Positions 40,950-49,357 of a stretch of DNA of 64,000 nt are shown here, in pieces. A program made the position numbers and the translations under genes. Where the stretch lies: the NCBI RefSeq assembly GCF_041080675.1, contig NZ_CP163520.1, positions 7,593,501 to 7,657,500 of the forward strand, in the 5' to 3' direction. The stretch comes from Streptomyces sp. cg36. GTDB taxonomy: Bacteria; Actinomycetota; Actinomycetes; Streptomycetales; Streptomycetaceae. The notes below the pieces were generated by a model that ran no database searches, was not told where the DNA came from, and saw nothing but the letters and a program-made list of their open reading frames with translations. Position 1 is the stretch's first letter, and the number at the start of each line of letters is the position of its first letter.

Positions 40950-43487
40950 GTGAACACCCCACCCACAAGGGCGAGACGAAGTCTGGGCGGCCTGCTCGTC
41001 CTCGCGCTCGCCCTGTGCCTGTCGATAGCCATGCTCGCCCAGCCGGGCCGCGCCGCCGCCGCCCAGCGCCAGGGCCCCGCGCCGCAGCCCGCGAAGTCCG
41101 GGGCCGCCCAGGCGCACGCCGCCCCGCCGCCGCTCGGTTCGGCCTCGGCCGTGTCCGACCGCGCGGACGAGCGCCGCACCCCGGTCGCCGCCACCCAACG
41201 GCCGCCGCAGAACCCGGTGCCCTCCCGCACCACCCCGTCCAAGCCGAGCCGTCCGCAGGGCCTGACCGCGGCCTCCTGCACCCCGGGCGACTTCGGCAGC
41301 CGCAGCGGCGCGGCCCTGGTCGCCTTCGTCCAGGCGTCGACCACGGACTGCGTCAACACGCTCTTCGCCCTGACCGGCACCGACGCCCGCAACGCCTTCC
41401 GCGAGGCGCAGATGGTCACCGTGGCCAACGCGTTCCAGAACACGGCACGCACCTACCCGGGCGACAACTCCACCCAGGTGCTGCAGCTCGTGCTGTTCCT
41501 GCGCGCCGGGTACTACGTCCAGTACAACCACGCCTCCGACGTCGGCCCGTACGGCACGGCCCTCGCCTCGGCCACCGAGGCGGCGCTGGACACCTTCTTC
41601 GCGTCCCCGCACTTCATGGACGTCAGCTCCGCCAGCGGCGACGTCATGGGCGAGGTCGTCATCCTCACCGACAGCGCCAATGAGCAGGCCCGCTATCTGA
41701 CGACGTATCAGAAGGTGCTCAACGGCTACAACAGCTCCTACGACGCGTACTGGAGCATGGACACCGCCGTCAACGACGTGTTCACCCCGATCTTCCGCGG
41801 CCACTGGAACCCGGCCTTCCTCTCGGCCGTGACCGCCGACCCCGGCATCATCGACACGCTGAGCTCGTTCGCGCACAACCACCGCGACAAGCTCAACGAC
41901 AGCTGGTTCTACCTCGCCTCCAACGCGGGCACCGAGACCGCGCGCTTCCTCGACACCCCCGCGCTGCAGGCCAAGGTGCGCCCGCTCGCCAAGGGGCTGC
42001 TCGGCGACTCGGCGATCACCGGCGCGACCGCCCCGCTGTGGGTCGGGGTCGCGGCGATGACCGACACCTACGACAAGGCGCAGTGCTCGTACTACGGCAC
42101 CTGTGACTTCACCGGCCAGCTCACCGCCGCCGCCCTGCCGATCACCTACCACTGCGACGCCGCGCACACCTTCCGCGCCCAGTCGCTGACCAACGCGGCG
42201 CTCACCGCGGCCTGCACCAGCCTCCAGGGCCAGGACGCGTACTTCCACGACATCGTCAAGGACAACGGGCCGGTCGCGGACGACCACAACACCAACATCG
42301 AGATCGTCACGTTCGCCAGCCCCAAGGACTACCAGACCTACTCCGGCTGGATCTTCGGCAACAGCACCGACAACGGCGGGGAGTACCTGGAGGGCAACCC
42401 CTCCGACCCGGCCAACCAGGCCCGCTTCCTCTCCTACGTCAAGAGCGTGGGCGACGGCTTCCCCGGCGACATCTGGAACCTCAACCACGAGTACACCCAC
42501 TACCTCGACGGCCGCTACGACATGGCCGGTGACTTCGACGCCGGACAGGTCGTCCCGGACATCTGGTGGATCGAGGGCTTCGCCGAGTACGTCTCCTACA
42601 GCTACCGGGGGCTGCCCGACACCGAGGCCATCGCCGACGCCGCGCGGCACACCTACGCGCTGAGCACCCTGTGGCAGAGCAGCTACGCCAACTCGGACGT
42701 CACCCGCACCTATCCCTGGGGCTATCTGGCCACCCGCTACATGGTCGAGAAGCACCCCGCCGACGTGCAGAACATGCTGGCCAAGTTCCGCTCCGGCGAC
42801 TACACCGGGGCCTACGCGGTCTACAACACCGGGATCGGCACCCGCTACGACGCCGACTTCAACACCTGGCTCGACGCCTGCGCGGCCGGAGCCTGCGGAA
42901 CCACGGGCAACGGTCCCACCGCCGCCTTCGACGCGGCCGTCTCCGGGCTCACGGTGAACCTCACCGACAGGTCCACCGACACCGGGAGCACCATCACCGC
43001 CCACGCCTGGAACTTCGGCGACGGCACGACCTCCACGGCCACCAACCCGGCCAAGGCGTACACCGCCCCCGGCACGTACACGATCACCCTGACCGTGACC
43101 GACGCCAAGGGCCTGACCAGCACCGCCACCAAGTCCGTGACCCTCAGCGGCGCGCTGCCGGCCTGCACCGCCGGCGACACCCGCGTGATGGGCCAGAACT
43201 GCTCGCGCTCCGGCCGCTCGGCCAGGGCGGGCGACCTGGACTACCTGTACCTGTATCTGCCCGCCGGCACCGTGACCCTGCACATCACGACCGCCGGAGG
43301 CACCGGGAACGCCGACCTCTACTACAACCCCGGCAACTGGGCGACGCCGTCGGCGTACACCGCCCGCTCGACCAACACCGGCAACACCGAGAGCATCACC
43401 GTCACCAACACCACCGCCGGCTACCGCTACATCAGCCTGTACGCGCAGACGGCGTTCAGCGGCGTCACGGTCACCACGGCCTACTGA
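40950..43487 (+). CDS. Secreted collagenase (peptidase family M9) with PKD and PPC domains
   Basis: An 845-residue secreted enzyme. Its signal peptide spans residues ~1-38 (hydrophobic LGGLLVLALALCLSIAMLA, cleavage near AAAAQ), followed by a Pro/Ala-rich propeptide to ~105. The M9 activator and peptidase domains extend to ~640, with zinc motif H513-E514-Y-T-H517 and third ligand E542 in WWIEGFAEYV. A PKD domain lies at ~650-735 (WNFGDGTTS) and a PPC-type collagen-binding domain at ~750-845 (LDYLYLYLPAGT). The layout equals that of known streptomycete and clostridial collagenases. The GTG start has a GGGAGG site at ideal distance. It ends inside the convergent regulator's 3' end. Confidence 0.92.
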   Translation: MNTPPTRARRSLGGLLVLALALCLSIAMLAQPGRAAAAQRQGPAPQPAKSGAAQAHAAPPPLGSASAVSDRADERRTPVAATQRPPQNPVPSRTTPSKPSRPQGLTAASCTPGDFGSRSGAALVAFVQASTTDCVNTLFALTGTDARNAFREAQMVTVANAFQNTARTYPGDNSTQVLQLVLFLRAGYYVQYNHASDVGPYGTALASATEAALDTFFASPHFMDVSSASGDVMGEVVILTDSANEQARYLTTYQKVLNGYNSSYDAYWSMDTAVNDVFTPIFRGHWNPAFLSAVTADPGIIDTLSSFAHNHRDKLNDSWFYLASNAGTETARFLDTPALQAKVRPLAKGLLGDSAITGATAPLWVGVAAMTDTYDKAQCSYYGTCDFTGQLTAAALPITYHCDAAHTFRAQSLTNAALTAACTSLQGQDAYFHDIVKDNGPVADDHNTNIEIVTFASPKDYQTYSGWIFGNSTDNGGEYLEGNPSDPANQARFLSYVKSVGDGFPGDIWNLNHEYTHYLDGRYDMAGDFDAGQVVPDIWWIEGFAEYVSYSYRGLPDTEAIADAARHTYALSTLWQSSYANSDVTRTYPWGYLATRYMVEKHPADVQNMLAKFRSGDYTGAYAVYNTGIGTRYDADFNTWLDACAAGACGTTGNGPTAAFDAAVSGLTVNLTDRSTDTGSTITAHAWNFGDGTTSTATNPAKAYTAPGTYTITLTVTDAKGLTSTATKSVTLSGALPACTAGDTRVMGQNCSRSGRSARAGDLDYLYLYLPAGTVTLHITTAGGTGNADLYYNPGNWATPSAYTARSTNTGNTESITVTNTTAGYRYISLYAQTAFSGVTVTTAY

Positions 43488-44296
43488 CCGCCGCCCCGGG
43501 ACCGGCCCGCCTCCGGGCCGGTCCCGGAGTAGACCACCAGCGTCTGATCCGGCGCCCCGGCGAGATGGAACGCGGTGTACGCGAACTCGGCCACCGCGCC
43601 GTCGGGGCGCCGCAGCCGTTTGCGCCCGCCCCGACGGGCCTGCACGTCGTACTGCGGCCACCACGCGCGCACCTGTGCGCTGGCCGCGCCCAACTCCTCG
43701 ATGAGCCGCGCGTACCGGAGGTCGCCGGGGTGGCGCCCGGCCAGCGTGCGCAGCCGCGCCAGCAGCCCCCGCGCCTCCTCCTCCCAGTCGACCACGACCT
43801 GCCGGGCGGCGGGTTCGAGGAACACCCAGCGGGCGAAGTTCGGCCCGCCGTCCATCGAGGCCAGCCGCGGGAACAGCTCCTCGGCCGCCCGGTTGTGGCT
43901 CAGCACGTCGTAGGTGCCGCCGATGATGAACGCCGGGTTCGGCTGGAGCAGCAGCGGGACCGCCGCCGCCTCGGCGGACAGCGGCTCCGGCTGCGCGGGC
44001 CCGGCCGGGGCGTGCCCGGCCAGCCGGAAGAGGTGCGCGCGCTCGGGCCCGTCGAGCAGCAGCGCCGAGGCCAGGGCATCCAGCACCTGGTCCGAGGTGC
44101 GGATGTCGCGGCCCTGCTCCAGATACGTGTACCAGGTGGCGCTGATCCCGGCGAGCACGGCCAGTTCCTCGCGGCGCAGGCCCGGCGTCCGCCGTCGGCC
44201 CGTCGGCGGCAGCCCCACCTGGGCGGGGGTGGTCCGCTCCCGGCGGGCGCGCAGGAAGGCGCCCAGCTCACGGCGCTGGGCCGGGGGTGTCTGCAT
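43481..44296 (-). CDS. Helix-turn-helix regulator, MmyB-like
   Basis: A 271-residue regulator. The N-terminal XRE-type DNA-binding domain (~8-85; LRREELAVLAGISATWYTYLEQGRDI) is followed by an MmyB-like ligand-binding domain (~105-265; NPAFIIGGTYDVLSHNRAAEELFP ... DGAVAEFAYTAFHL), which in related proteins binds fatty-acid-like ligands. It is divergent from an SDR gene, the usual layout in which the regulator represses its SDR neighbour. Its last 7 bases overlap the collagenase stop on the other strand, and its 3' coding sequence contains the collagenase terminator hairpin. Confidence 0.92.
   Translation of the reverse strand: MQTPPAQRRELGAFLRARRERTTPAQVGLPPTGRRRTPGLRREELAVLAGISATWYTYLEQGRDIRTSDQVLDALASALLLDGPERAHLFRLAGHAPAGPAQPEPLSAEAAAVPLLLQPNPAFIIGGTYDVLSHNRAAEELFPRLASMDGGPNFARWVFLEPAARQVVVDWEEEARGLLARLRTLAGRHPGDLRYARLIEELGAASAQVRAWWPQYDVQARRGGRKRLRRPDGAVAEFAYTAFHLAGAPDQTLVVYSGTGPEAGRSRGGGQ
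43496..43527. terminator. Perfect 14-bp hairpin inside the MmyB gene's 3' end
   Basis: CCGGGACCGGCCCG (43496-43509) pairs perfectly with CGGGCCGGTCCCGG (43514-43527) around CCTC, 8 bases after the collagenase stop. It lies within codons for the last residues of the convergent regulator, so coding sequence and terminator are combined. Confidence 0.7.
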
Positions 44297-44309
44297 CAGG
44301 ATGGCACCT

Positions 44310-44342
44310 CTGGTTCCACGATAAACGCGTTCTGGATACCAG
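44310..44342. promoter_or_regulatory. Imperfect inverted repeat in the MmyB/SDR divergent region
   Basis: CTGGTTCC (44310-44317) and GGATACCAG (44334-44342) form an inverted repeat with one bulged base across 16 bases, in the AT-richer part of the 109-base region between the regulator and the SDR gene. It is the likely binding site of the MmyB-like regulator. Confidence 0.45.
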
Positions 44343-44405
44343 GTTAAGAGCCTTGCAGACTCGGGCCGACACCAACCGGTACCGGGAAAGAACGAGGAAC
44401 ACACC

Positions 44406-45191
44406 ATGGCGGACAGTGCGGCGGGAACCACGGCGGGAACGACGACGGATGCCCCTGCGGGCCTGGCGGGCAAGGTCGTCGCCGTCACCGGAGCGGGCAG
44501 CGGCATCGGCGAGGCGACCGCGCTGCTGCTCGCCGAGCGCGGCGCGCGGCTCGTCCTGGGCGCGCGGCGCACCGGGCGGCTCGCGGATCTGGCGGCGCGG
44601 ATCGAGGCCGCGGGCGGTACGGCCGCGTACGTGCGCACCGACGTGACCCGCCGCGACGATCTGCACGCGCTGGTCGCGCTGGCCCGCGAGCGGTTCGGGC
44701 GGCTGGACGTGCTGGTCGCCAACGCGGGCTCCGGCGCCATCTCGCCCCTGGACGACCTGCGGGTCGAGGAGTGGGACGAGATGGTCGACGTCAACGTCAA
44801 GGGGGTGCTGCACGGCATCGGCGCCGCCCTGCCCGTCTTCCGCGCCCAGGGCTCGGGCCACTTCGTCACCGTCGCCTCCACGGCCGCCTTCCGCGTCCTG
44901 CCCGCGATGGCGGTCTACGCCGGAACGAAGGTCGCGGTCCGCGCGATCTGCGAGGGGCTGCGCCAGGAGGCCGGGGACGGCCTGCGGGTGACGACCGTGT
45001 CGCCGGGCGCCATCGGCACCGGATTCGCCGAGGCGTCCACCAACCCGGAGGTGCGGGCGCGCATCACCGACATGCGGGACCGGATCGCCATCCCGCCCTC
45101 CGCGATCGCCCATGCCATCGCGTACGCGATCGAGCAGCCCGCGTACGTGGACGTGAGCGAGATCGTGGTGCGGCCCACCGCGCAGGGCTGA
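44406..45191 (+). CDS. Classical SDR-family oxidoreductase
   Basis: A 261-residue classical SDR. It has Rossmann VTGAGSGIGEATA (residues ~28-40), NADP-type GARRTGR, NAG in LVANAGSGA, catalytic Ser in VASTAAF, YAGTK (Tyr and Lys of the YxxxK pair), and VSPGAIGTGFAE. The first ~18 residues are an extra Ala/Thr-rich stretch. Length and motifs fit the group paired with MmyB-like regulators, probably oxidising or reducing an aldehyde or ketone. The ribosome site GAGGA lies eight bases before the ATG. Regulation by the divergent neighbour is inferred. Confidence 0.92.
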   Translation: MADSAAGTTAGTTTDAPAGLAGKVVAVTGAGSGIGEATALLLAERGARLVLGARRTGRLADLAARIEAAGGTAAYVRTDVTRRDDLHALVALARERFGRLDVLVANAGSGAISPLDDLRVEEWDEMVDVNVKGVLHGIGAALPVFRAQGSGHFVTVASTAAFRVLPAMAVYAGTKVAVRAICEGLRQEAGDGLRVTTVSPGAIGTGFAEASTNPEVRARITDMRDRIAIPPSAIAHAIAYAIEQPAYVDVSEIVVRPTAQG

Positions 45192-45412
45192 CGACCCACC
45201 GAGGGGCCCAGGGACCCGGCCGCCGGGCGCGGGAAAAACCAGTGGAGCGGCGCCGCCGCGTGCCGCTACCGTGCTGCCGAACCGAGTCGTCTGGGCAAGG
45301 ACGTGCCGTTGTACACCGTGTGAGACACCCCGAGCGCTGTTTGGTCGCGCGTCGCGCAGTTGCGCCGCGCTGCTTCTTGCTGCGGTCTTCTCACTGAAAT
45401 CGGTGTACTTCT

Positions 45413-45961
45413 GTGCTCAACACCTGGGTGGTCATGCCCACCTGCCTTCCGCGAGTCGTCCGGCGCTGCCATGTGTGCGGCTCCGAGCGTTTCCGGGCGA
45501 ACGGCAAGTTCCGCGTCAACGCCAACCACAGGCTGCTCGACGCCTGGCTCCTGGTGCTCTGCACGGGGTGCGGGGACACGGCGAAGCTCACGGTCCTGGA
45601 GCGGACCAACGTCCGGTCCGTACCTGCCGAGACGCTGGACCGGATGCACGACAACGACGCCGCTCTGGCGGCCGAGCTGCTCCAGGATCCCCTGGTGCGC
45701 CGTCGCAACCGCGTCGCCGTCGACTGGGACGGCGCCTGGCGCCTGGACACCGGCGGATCGGATCACCTGGGCCAAGAGGTGATCGACGTCCGCGTCCGCT
45801 TCGCGGCGCGGATCCCCGTCCGCCCGGTGCGGCTGATCGCCGAGGGCTGCGGCCTGTCGCGGTCCGAGGTCGAGAGGCTGGTCGTGGAGGGCAAGGCCGT
45901 CTCGGCGGTCCGGCTGAGCGGCAGGCTCTCGGACGACTTCACCTTCACGCTCAAGCGCTGA
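45413..45961 (+). CDS. DUF1062 protein
   Basis: A 182-residue protein of the DUF1062 family. The N-terminal zinc ribbon has two CxxC pairs (CHVCGS at residues ~19-24 and CTGCGD at ~50-55). KFRVNANHRLLDAWLLV lies between them, and a C-terminal S4-like segment reads CGLSRSEVERLVVEGKAVSA (~143-162). S4 domains bind structured RNA, so an RNA-linked role is possible, but the family is uncharacterised. The GTG start at 45413 begins the conserved MPTCLPRVVRRC region; a later ATG (45434) is an alternative. A very strong terminator follows. Confidence 0.85.
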   Translation: MLNTWVVMPTCLPRVVRRCHVCGSERFRANGKFRVNANHRLLDAWLLVLCTGCGDTAKLTVLERTNVRSVPAETLDRMHDNDAALAAELLQDPLVRRRNRVAVDWDGAWRLDTGGSDHLGQEVIDVRVRFAARIPVRPVRLIAEGCGLSRSEVERLVVEGKAVSAVRLSGRLSDDFTFTLKR

Positions 45962-45976
45962 CCCCGTCTCCGGGGC

Positions 45977-46012
45977 GGGGGCCGCCCGGCGGATCTCCGC
46001 CGGGCGGCCCCC
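45977..46012. terminator. Perfect 16-bp hairpin after the DUF1062 gene
   Basis: GGGGGCCGCCCGGCGG (45977-45992) pairs base for base with CCGCCGGGCGGCCCCC (45997-46012) around the tetraloop ATCT, 15 bases after the stop codon. Confidence 0.85.
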
Positions 46013-46251
46013 GGCCCGGGCCGGGTGGATCGTGCTGATCGACCGTCAAGTACCAGCCGTGCGGTTCGGGTTGGCGCCGACCGGGGCTGTCGGCCCTCTG
46101 TTCAGTCCGGCCCACGGTATGGCAGGCTCCGGTTCGGCCGGAGTGGGCGGCCGGGTACGGCATCAGCCGTCCGCTCCCGCGGGGCACAGGCGGAGCGGGC
46201 TGCCGCTGGTGGACGAACTGCACGAGCCATGCGACGGGAGGCTGATCCGCA

Positions 46252-47169
46252 ATGCGCACATCACGCCGGAGCACAGCACGGACGACGGCACTCGCACTCC
46301 TGGCCGCCGCGGCACTCGCGGTCGGCGCCACGGCGGCCACCTCGGCCGAGGGGGCGCCCACGGTGAAGAAGCAGGGGCCGACCTCGGTGGCCTACATCGA
46401 GGTGAACAGCAACAGCATGCTCAACGTCGGCAAGTACACCCTCGCCAACGGCGGCGGCAACGTCTTCGACATCGCCGTGGTGTTCGCCGCCAACATCAAC
46501 TACGACACCGCCAAGAAGTCGGCGTACCTGTACTTCAACCCCAACGTGCAGCGCGTCCTCGACAACGTTGCCACGCAGATCCGCCCGCTCCAGGCGAAGG
46601 GCATCAAGGTGATGCTGTCGGTGCTCGGCAACCACGAGGGCGCCGGGTTCGCCAACTTCCCCTCCAAGGCCGCCGCTTCGGCGTTCGCCAAACAGCTCTC
46701 GGACGCCGTGAGCACGTACGGCCTGGACGGCATCGACTTCGACGACGAGTACGCCGAGTACGGCCGCAACGGCACCGGCCAGCCCAACAGCAGCTCGTTC
46801 GTGTACCTGGTCTCGGCGCTGCGCGACAACATGCCCAACAAGCTGATCTCGCTGTACAACATCGGCCCGTCGGCGTCGAGGCTGTCCTACGGCGGCGTGA
46901 ACATCTCCTCGAAGTTCAACTACGCCTGGAACCCCTACTACGGCACCTGGGGAGTTCCCGGCATCGCCCTGCCGAAGGCGAACCTGTCGCCCGCGGCCAT
47001 CGACTTCGCGGCCACCTCCTCCAGCACCGCGGCCGGCCTCGCCAAGCGGACGGTGAGCGAGGGATACGGCGTCTACCTCACCTACAACCTGGACGCCGCC
47101 GACCGGCACACCTACATGTCGGCGTTCACCCGGCAGCTGTACGGCACCGACGCGGTGTACACGCCCTGA
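46252..47169 (+). CDS. Secreted endo-beta-N-acetylglucosaminidase H-type enzyme (GH18)
   Basis: A 305-residue secreted glycosidase closely resembling Streptomyces plicatus Endo H. The signal peptide covers residues ~1-32 (twin-basic start, LALLAAAALAVGATAA). The catalytic GH18 motif DGIDFDDE provides D164 and E166, followed by YAEYG. LISLYNIGPSASRLSYGGVN, FNYAWNPYYGTW and GYGVYLTYNLD are near-identical in style to Endo H. It cleaves the chitobiose core of high-mannose N-glycans outside the cell. Length equals Endo H. It is monocistronic, with a strong terminator directly behind. The ribosome site GGGAGG is ten bases before the ATG, somewhat distant. Confidence 0.95.
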   Translation: MRTSRRSTARTTALALLAAAALAVGATAATSAEGAPTVKKQGPTSVAYIEVNSNSMLNVGKYTLANGGGNVFDIAVVFAANINYDTAKKSAYLYFNPNVQRVLDNVATQIRPLQAKGIKVMLSVLGNHEGAGFANFPSKAAASAFAKQLSDAVSTYGLDGIDFDDEYAEYGRNGTGQPNSSSFVYLVSALRDNMPNKLISLYNIGPSASRLSYGGVNISSKFNYAWNPYYGTWGVPGIALPKANLSPAAIDFAATSSSTAAGLAKRTVSEGYGVYLTYNLDAADRHTYMSAFTRQLYGTDAVYTP

Positions 47170-47175
47170 CGCGGA

Positions 47176-47214
47176 CGCCCCCCCGGCCGCCAACCACGAA
47201 GGCGGCCGGGGGCG
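47176..47214. terminator. Hairpin after the endoglycosidase gene
   Basis: CGCCCCCCCGGCCGCC (47176-47191) pairs with GGCGGCCGGGGGCG (47201-47214), giving 14 paired bases with two bulged C residues and a 9-base loop, 7 bases after the stop codon. Confidence 0.8.
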
Positions 47215-47375
47215 TTCGCCGGGTGGAGGGGGTTGGAGCGGCTGTTACAGGGCAGTGACAAACGTGGAGCAACGCACTGCTGGTGAGGGACATCTCTTCA
47301 GTCAAGAAACGAGCAAACAGCGCCAACACGCAGAAGCGTGAGATCCGGCGCTTTTCTGACCGAGAGGGATATTTC

Positions 47376-47789
47376 ATGGCCATCACCAAGCGGTACTCCC
47401 TGCGCATCGCCGCCGTGGGCGTCATCGGCGCGGCGTCCGTCGTCCTCGCGGGTACCGTCGCCTCGGCCGCCACCCCCGCGGCGTCCGGCGCCACCGTCGT
47501 GAAGGCGACCGCCGCCAAGGCCGGCATCACCGCCAAGCCGTCGGTGACCTCGGTGAAGGCGTGGGAGCTGTTCCGGGTCACCGGCACCGCGACCGGCCTG
47601 AAGCCGGGCAGCAAGATGGTCCTGCAGCAGAAGCAGGGTGCCAAGTGGGTCAGCCTGCCCGCCTCGGTCCCGCTCAACGCCAAGGGCTCCTACTCGCTGG
47701 GCGTCAAGCTCGGCATCAAGGGCAAGAACGACCTGCGCATCGTCAGCGGGAGCACCGCCTCGCCGGTGTTCAACGTGACCGTCCGCTGA
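47376..47789 (+). CDS. Small secreted protein with a single Ig-like beta domain
   Basis: A 137-residue exported protein. The signal peptide spans ~1-32 (KRYSLRIAAVGVIGAASVVLAG, cleavage near ASA-A). The mature part is a ~85-residue all-beta sequence, Lys-rich, with SVKAWELFRVTGTATGLKPGSKMVLQQKQGAKWVSL and a closing NDLRIVSGSTASPVFNVTV, resembling small bacterial Ig-like domains found in secreted actinobacterial proteins. ATG 47376 has a GAGAGGG site and a signal peptide directly behind it; upstream in-frame codons do not belong. It is flanked by terminators on both sides, so it is monocistronic. Function unknown. Confidence 0.85.
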   Translation: MAITKRYSLRIAAVGVIGAASVVLAGTVASAATPAASGATVVKATAAKAGITAKPSVTSVKAWELFRVTGTATGLKPGSKMVLQQKQGAKWVSLPASVPLNAKGSYSLGVKLGIKGKNDLRIVSGSTASPVFNVTVR

Positions 47790-47797
47790 CCTCTCCT

Positions 47798-47864
47798 TCG
47801 GCCGGGCCCGCTCGCGGCCCCGGCCGACCGTCAGCCCGTGGCCGCCGTGGCCACGGGCTGACGG
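47798..47864. terminator. Two adjoining hairpins isolating the deaminase-like gene
   Basis: The first stem is TCGGCCGGG (47798-47806) with CCCGGCCGA (47819-47827). The second starts on the next base: CCGTCAGCCCGTGGCC (47828-47843) pairs perfectly over 16 bases with GGCCACGGGCTGACGG (47849-47864), loop GCCGT. They close the small secreted-protein gene and make the following gene its own unit. Confidence 0.85.
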
Positions 47865-47975
47865 CGTGGTGCGCGGGGGCCGCACCTGTGCCTGCGGGAC
47901 TGCCCTTTCAGCCCTTTACGGCCCGGGCGGGCGGTCCGTACAAGGGGTGGGGGGAACACAGCGAGGGGAACCGCC

Positions 47976-49235
47976 ATGCATGCGAAGGACGAGCCGGACA
48001 GGGCCGCGCGAGCGCATCGTGCGCCGGCCCCCGTGCAGCGCGCCGAGGAGCCGGGGCGGACCGGAGCGGGCCGGACCCCGGCGGCGCGTGGGGTCGCCGC
48101 CTTCATGCCCACCGCCGGGAACCAGGCGGTGGCCCAGATGCTGGCCCAGCGGCGCGGCGCCTCCCCGGCCCCGACGCGAGCCGAGGGCCCGGCCGTCCCG
48201 GTGGCGGCGCACCCCGGTGCCCTCTCCGTGCAGCGCGCCCCGGCCGAGGGCGGCAAGAGGGAGCGGTCGGGCACCGTGGGGGAGCCGTCCGGGTCGAAGC
48301 GTCCCAAGCAGGGCGGGGAGGGCGGCTCCGGCGCCCTGCTGGACGACGACATGGACATCGATATGGACATGACGATCGATGACCTTCTGGAGATGGGGGC
48401 GATCAATGCCCGGGACGTGGTCCTCAGCCAGCAGAAGTTCATCGACGCGCTGGTCGCGAAGGCCCGGAACTCCAGCAAGTGGCAGCTGCACACGGCCCAG
48501 AACGGGGGCCTGTCGATCGAGACCAAGGTGCAGGGGAAGCCGAAGCCGAACAGCACGGACAAGGGGCATGTGATCCGGGGCCTGGAGTCGGTGGCCACCG
48601 TCGCCAGGTCCTATCTGGCGGACACCAGCGAGGAGGTCCAGGCGGCGATCGGCGACAACGGCAAGCTCCTCATCGCGGCGAACCGGGCCTTCAGCAACGA
48701 GACGCTCGCCGCAGGGCTGGGGAAGGGCGGCGGCGAAGAGTTCGCGGCCTTCGTGGACGGTGCCGGGGCGACCACAGACAAGCAGTCCAAGCGCCAGAAG
48801 AAGGTGCAGAACATCCTCGCCGGCATCGAGAAGACCGCGGGCCGGTACGACCTGGTGAGGAGCGCCGTCAGCAAGGGCGTGGTCGTCGCGTCGAACGGCG
48901 GGAACGAACTGCACGCCGAGATCCGGATCCTTGAGAGGAACGGCAGGACCCCTCAGTACGTGGCCGGTACCAAACGCCCCTGCGCGGCCTGCTTCACGAG
49001 GCTCTACCCGAAGGGGAACGACAACGTGCGCCCCGGCGTTCTCTACCTCTCCGGCCGGTCCCTGGCGTCGCTGAAGGAATTCCAGACGCGATACGGCCAG
49101 GAAGAGCAGAAGGCGGCGGAGTTCTTCGCCCGCATGGACCAGCTCATCAAGCACACGCACCAGTCGGTCGACGAGCAGGGCACTCCCCAGCCCGGCGGCG
49201 CCGCGACCGACTGGGAGGACAGCGGCCCGGAGTAG
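47976..49235 (+). CDS. Candidate CIS cargo toxin with a zinc-dependent deaminase signature
   Basis: A 419-residue protein with no signal peptide. Residues 1-120 are polar and low-complexity, with PVQR (19-22), PTAGNQAVAQMLAQRR (45-60), a second VQR (85-87) and a basic KRPK patch (108-111). An acidic stretch follows (123-137). Residues ~145-390 form a helical/beta region ending in the deaminase-fold signature H313-A-E315 and P335-C336-A-A-C339, 21 residues apart, framed by AGTKRP and LYLSGRSLASLKEF. These are the zinc ligands and catalytic Glu of nucleotide or nucleic-acid deaminases, a fold common in polymorphic toxins. The N-terminal layout is that of proteins associated with actinobacterial CIS. 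A GAGGGG site precedes the ATG. No immunity gene is obvious next door. Confidence 0.78.
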   Translation: MHAKDEPDRAARAHRAPAPVQRAEEPGRTGAGRTPAARGVAAFMPTAGNQAVAQMLAQRRGASPAPTRAEGPAVPVAAHPGALSVQRAPAEGGKRERSGTVGEPSGSKRPKQGGEGGSGALLDDDMDIDMDMTIDDLLEMGAINARDVVLSQQKFIDALVAKARNSSKWQLHTAQNGGLSIETKVQGKPKPNSTDKGHVIRGLESVATVARSYLADTSEEVQAAIGDNGKLLIAANRAFSNETLAAGLGKGGGEEFAAFVDGAGATTDKQSKRQKKVQNILAGIEKTAGRYDLVRSAVSKGVVVASNGGNELHAEIRILERNGRTPQYVAGTKRPCAACFTRLYPKGNDNVRPGVLYLSGRSLASLKEFQTRYGQEEQKAAEFFARMDQLIKHTHQSVDEQGTPQPGGAATDWEDSGPE

Positions 49236-49357
49236 GGCGCCGGGGGACGGATGGGGGGCCCGGCACGGGGTAGAGGGGGAGCGCGGGGAAACGGCCGTGG
49301 GAAGGCGCGAGTCGGCGGCTCCTTCCCGGGCAGGCCCCCGGGACAGGAGACGCCCCC

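Noticed and set aside
40581..43664. Long minus-strand frame across the collagenase gene
   Set aside because: Gly/Val/Arg/Ala-rich translation without motifs; the + strand carries an intact M9 enzyme with signal peptide and ribosome site.
47376..47789. Immunity protein for the deaminase-like gene
   Set aside because: It is secreted, separated by two terminators and lies upstream, so it is an unlikely intracellular antidote.
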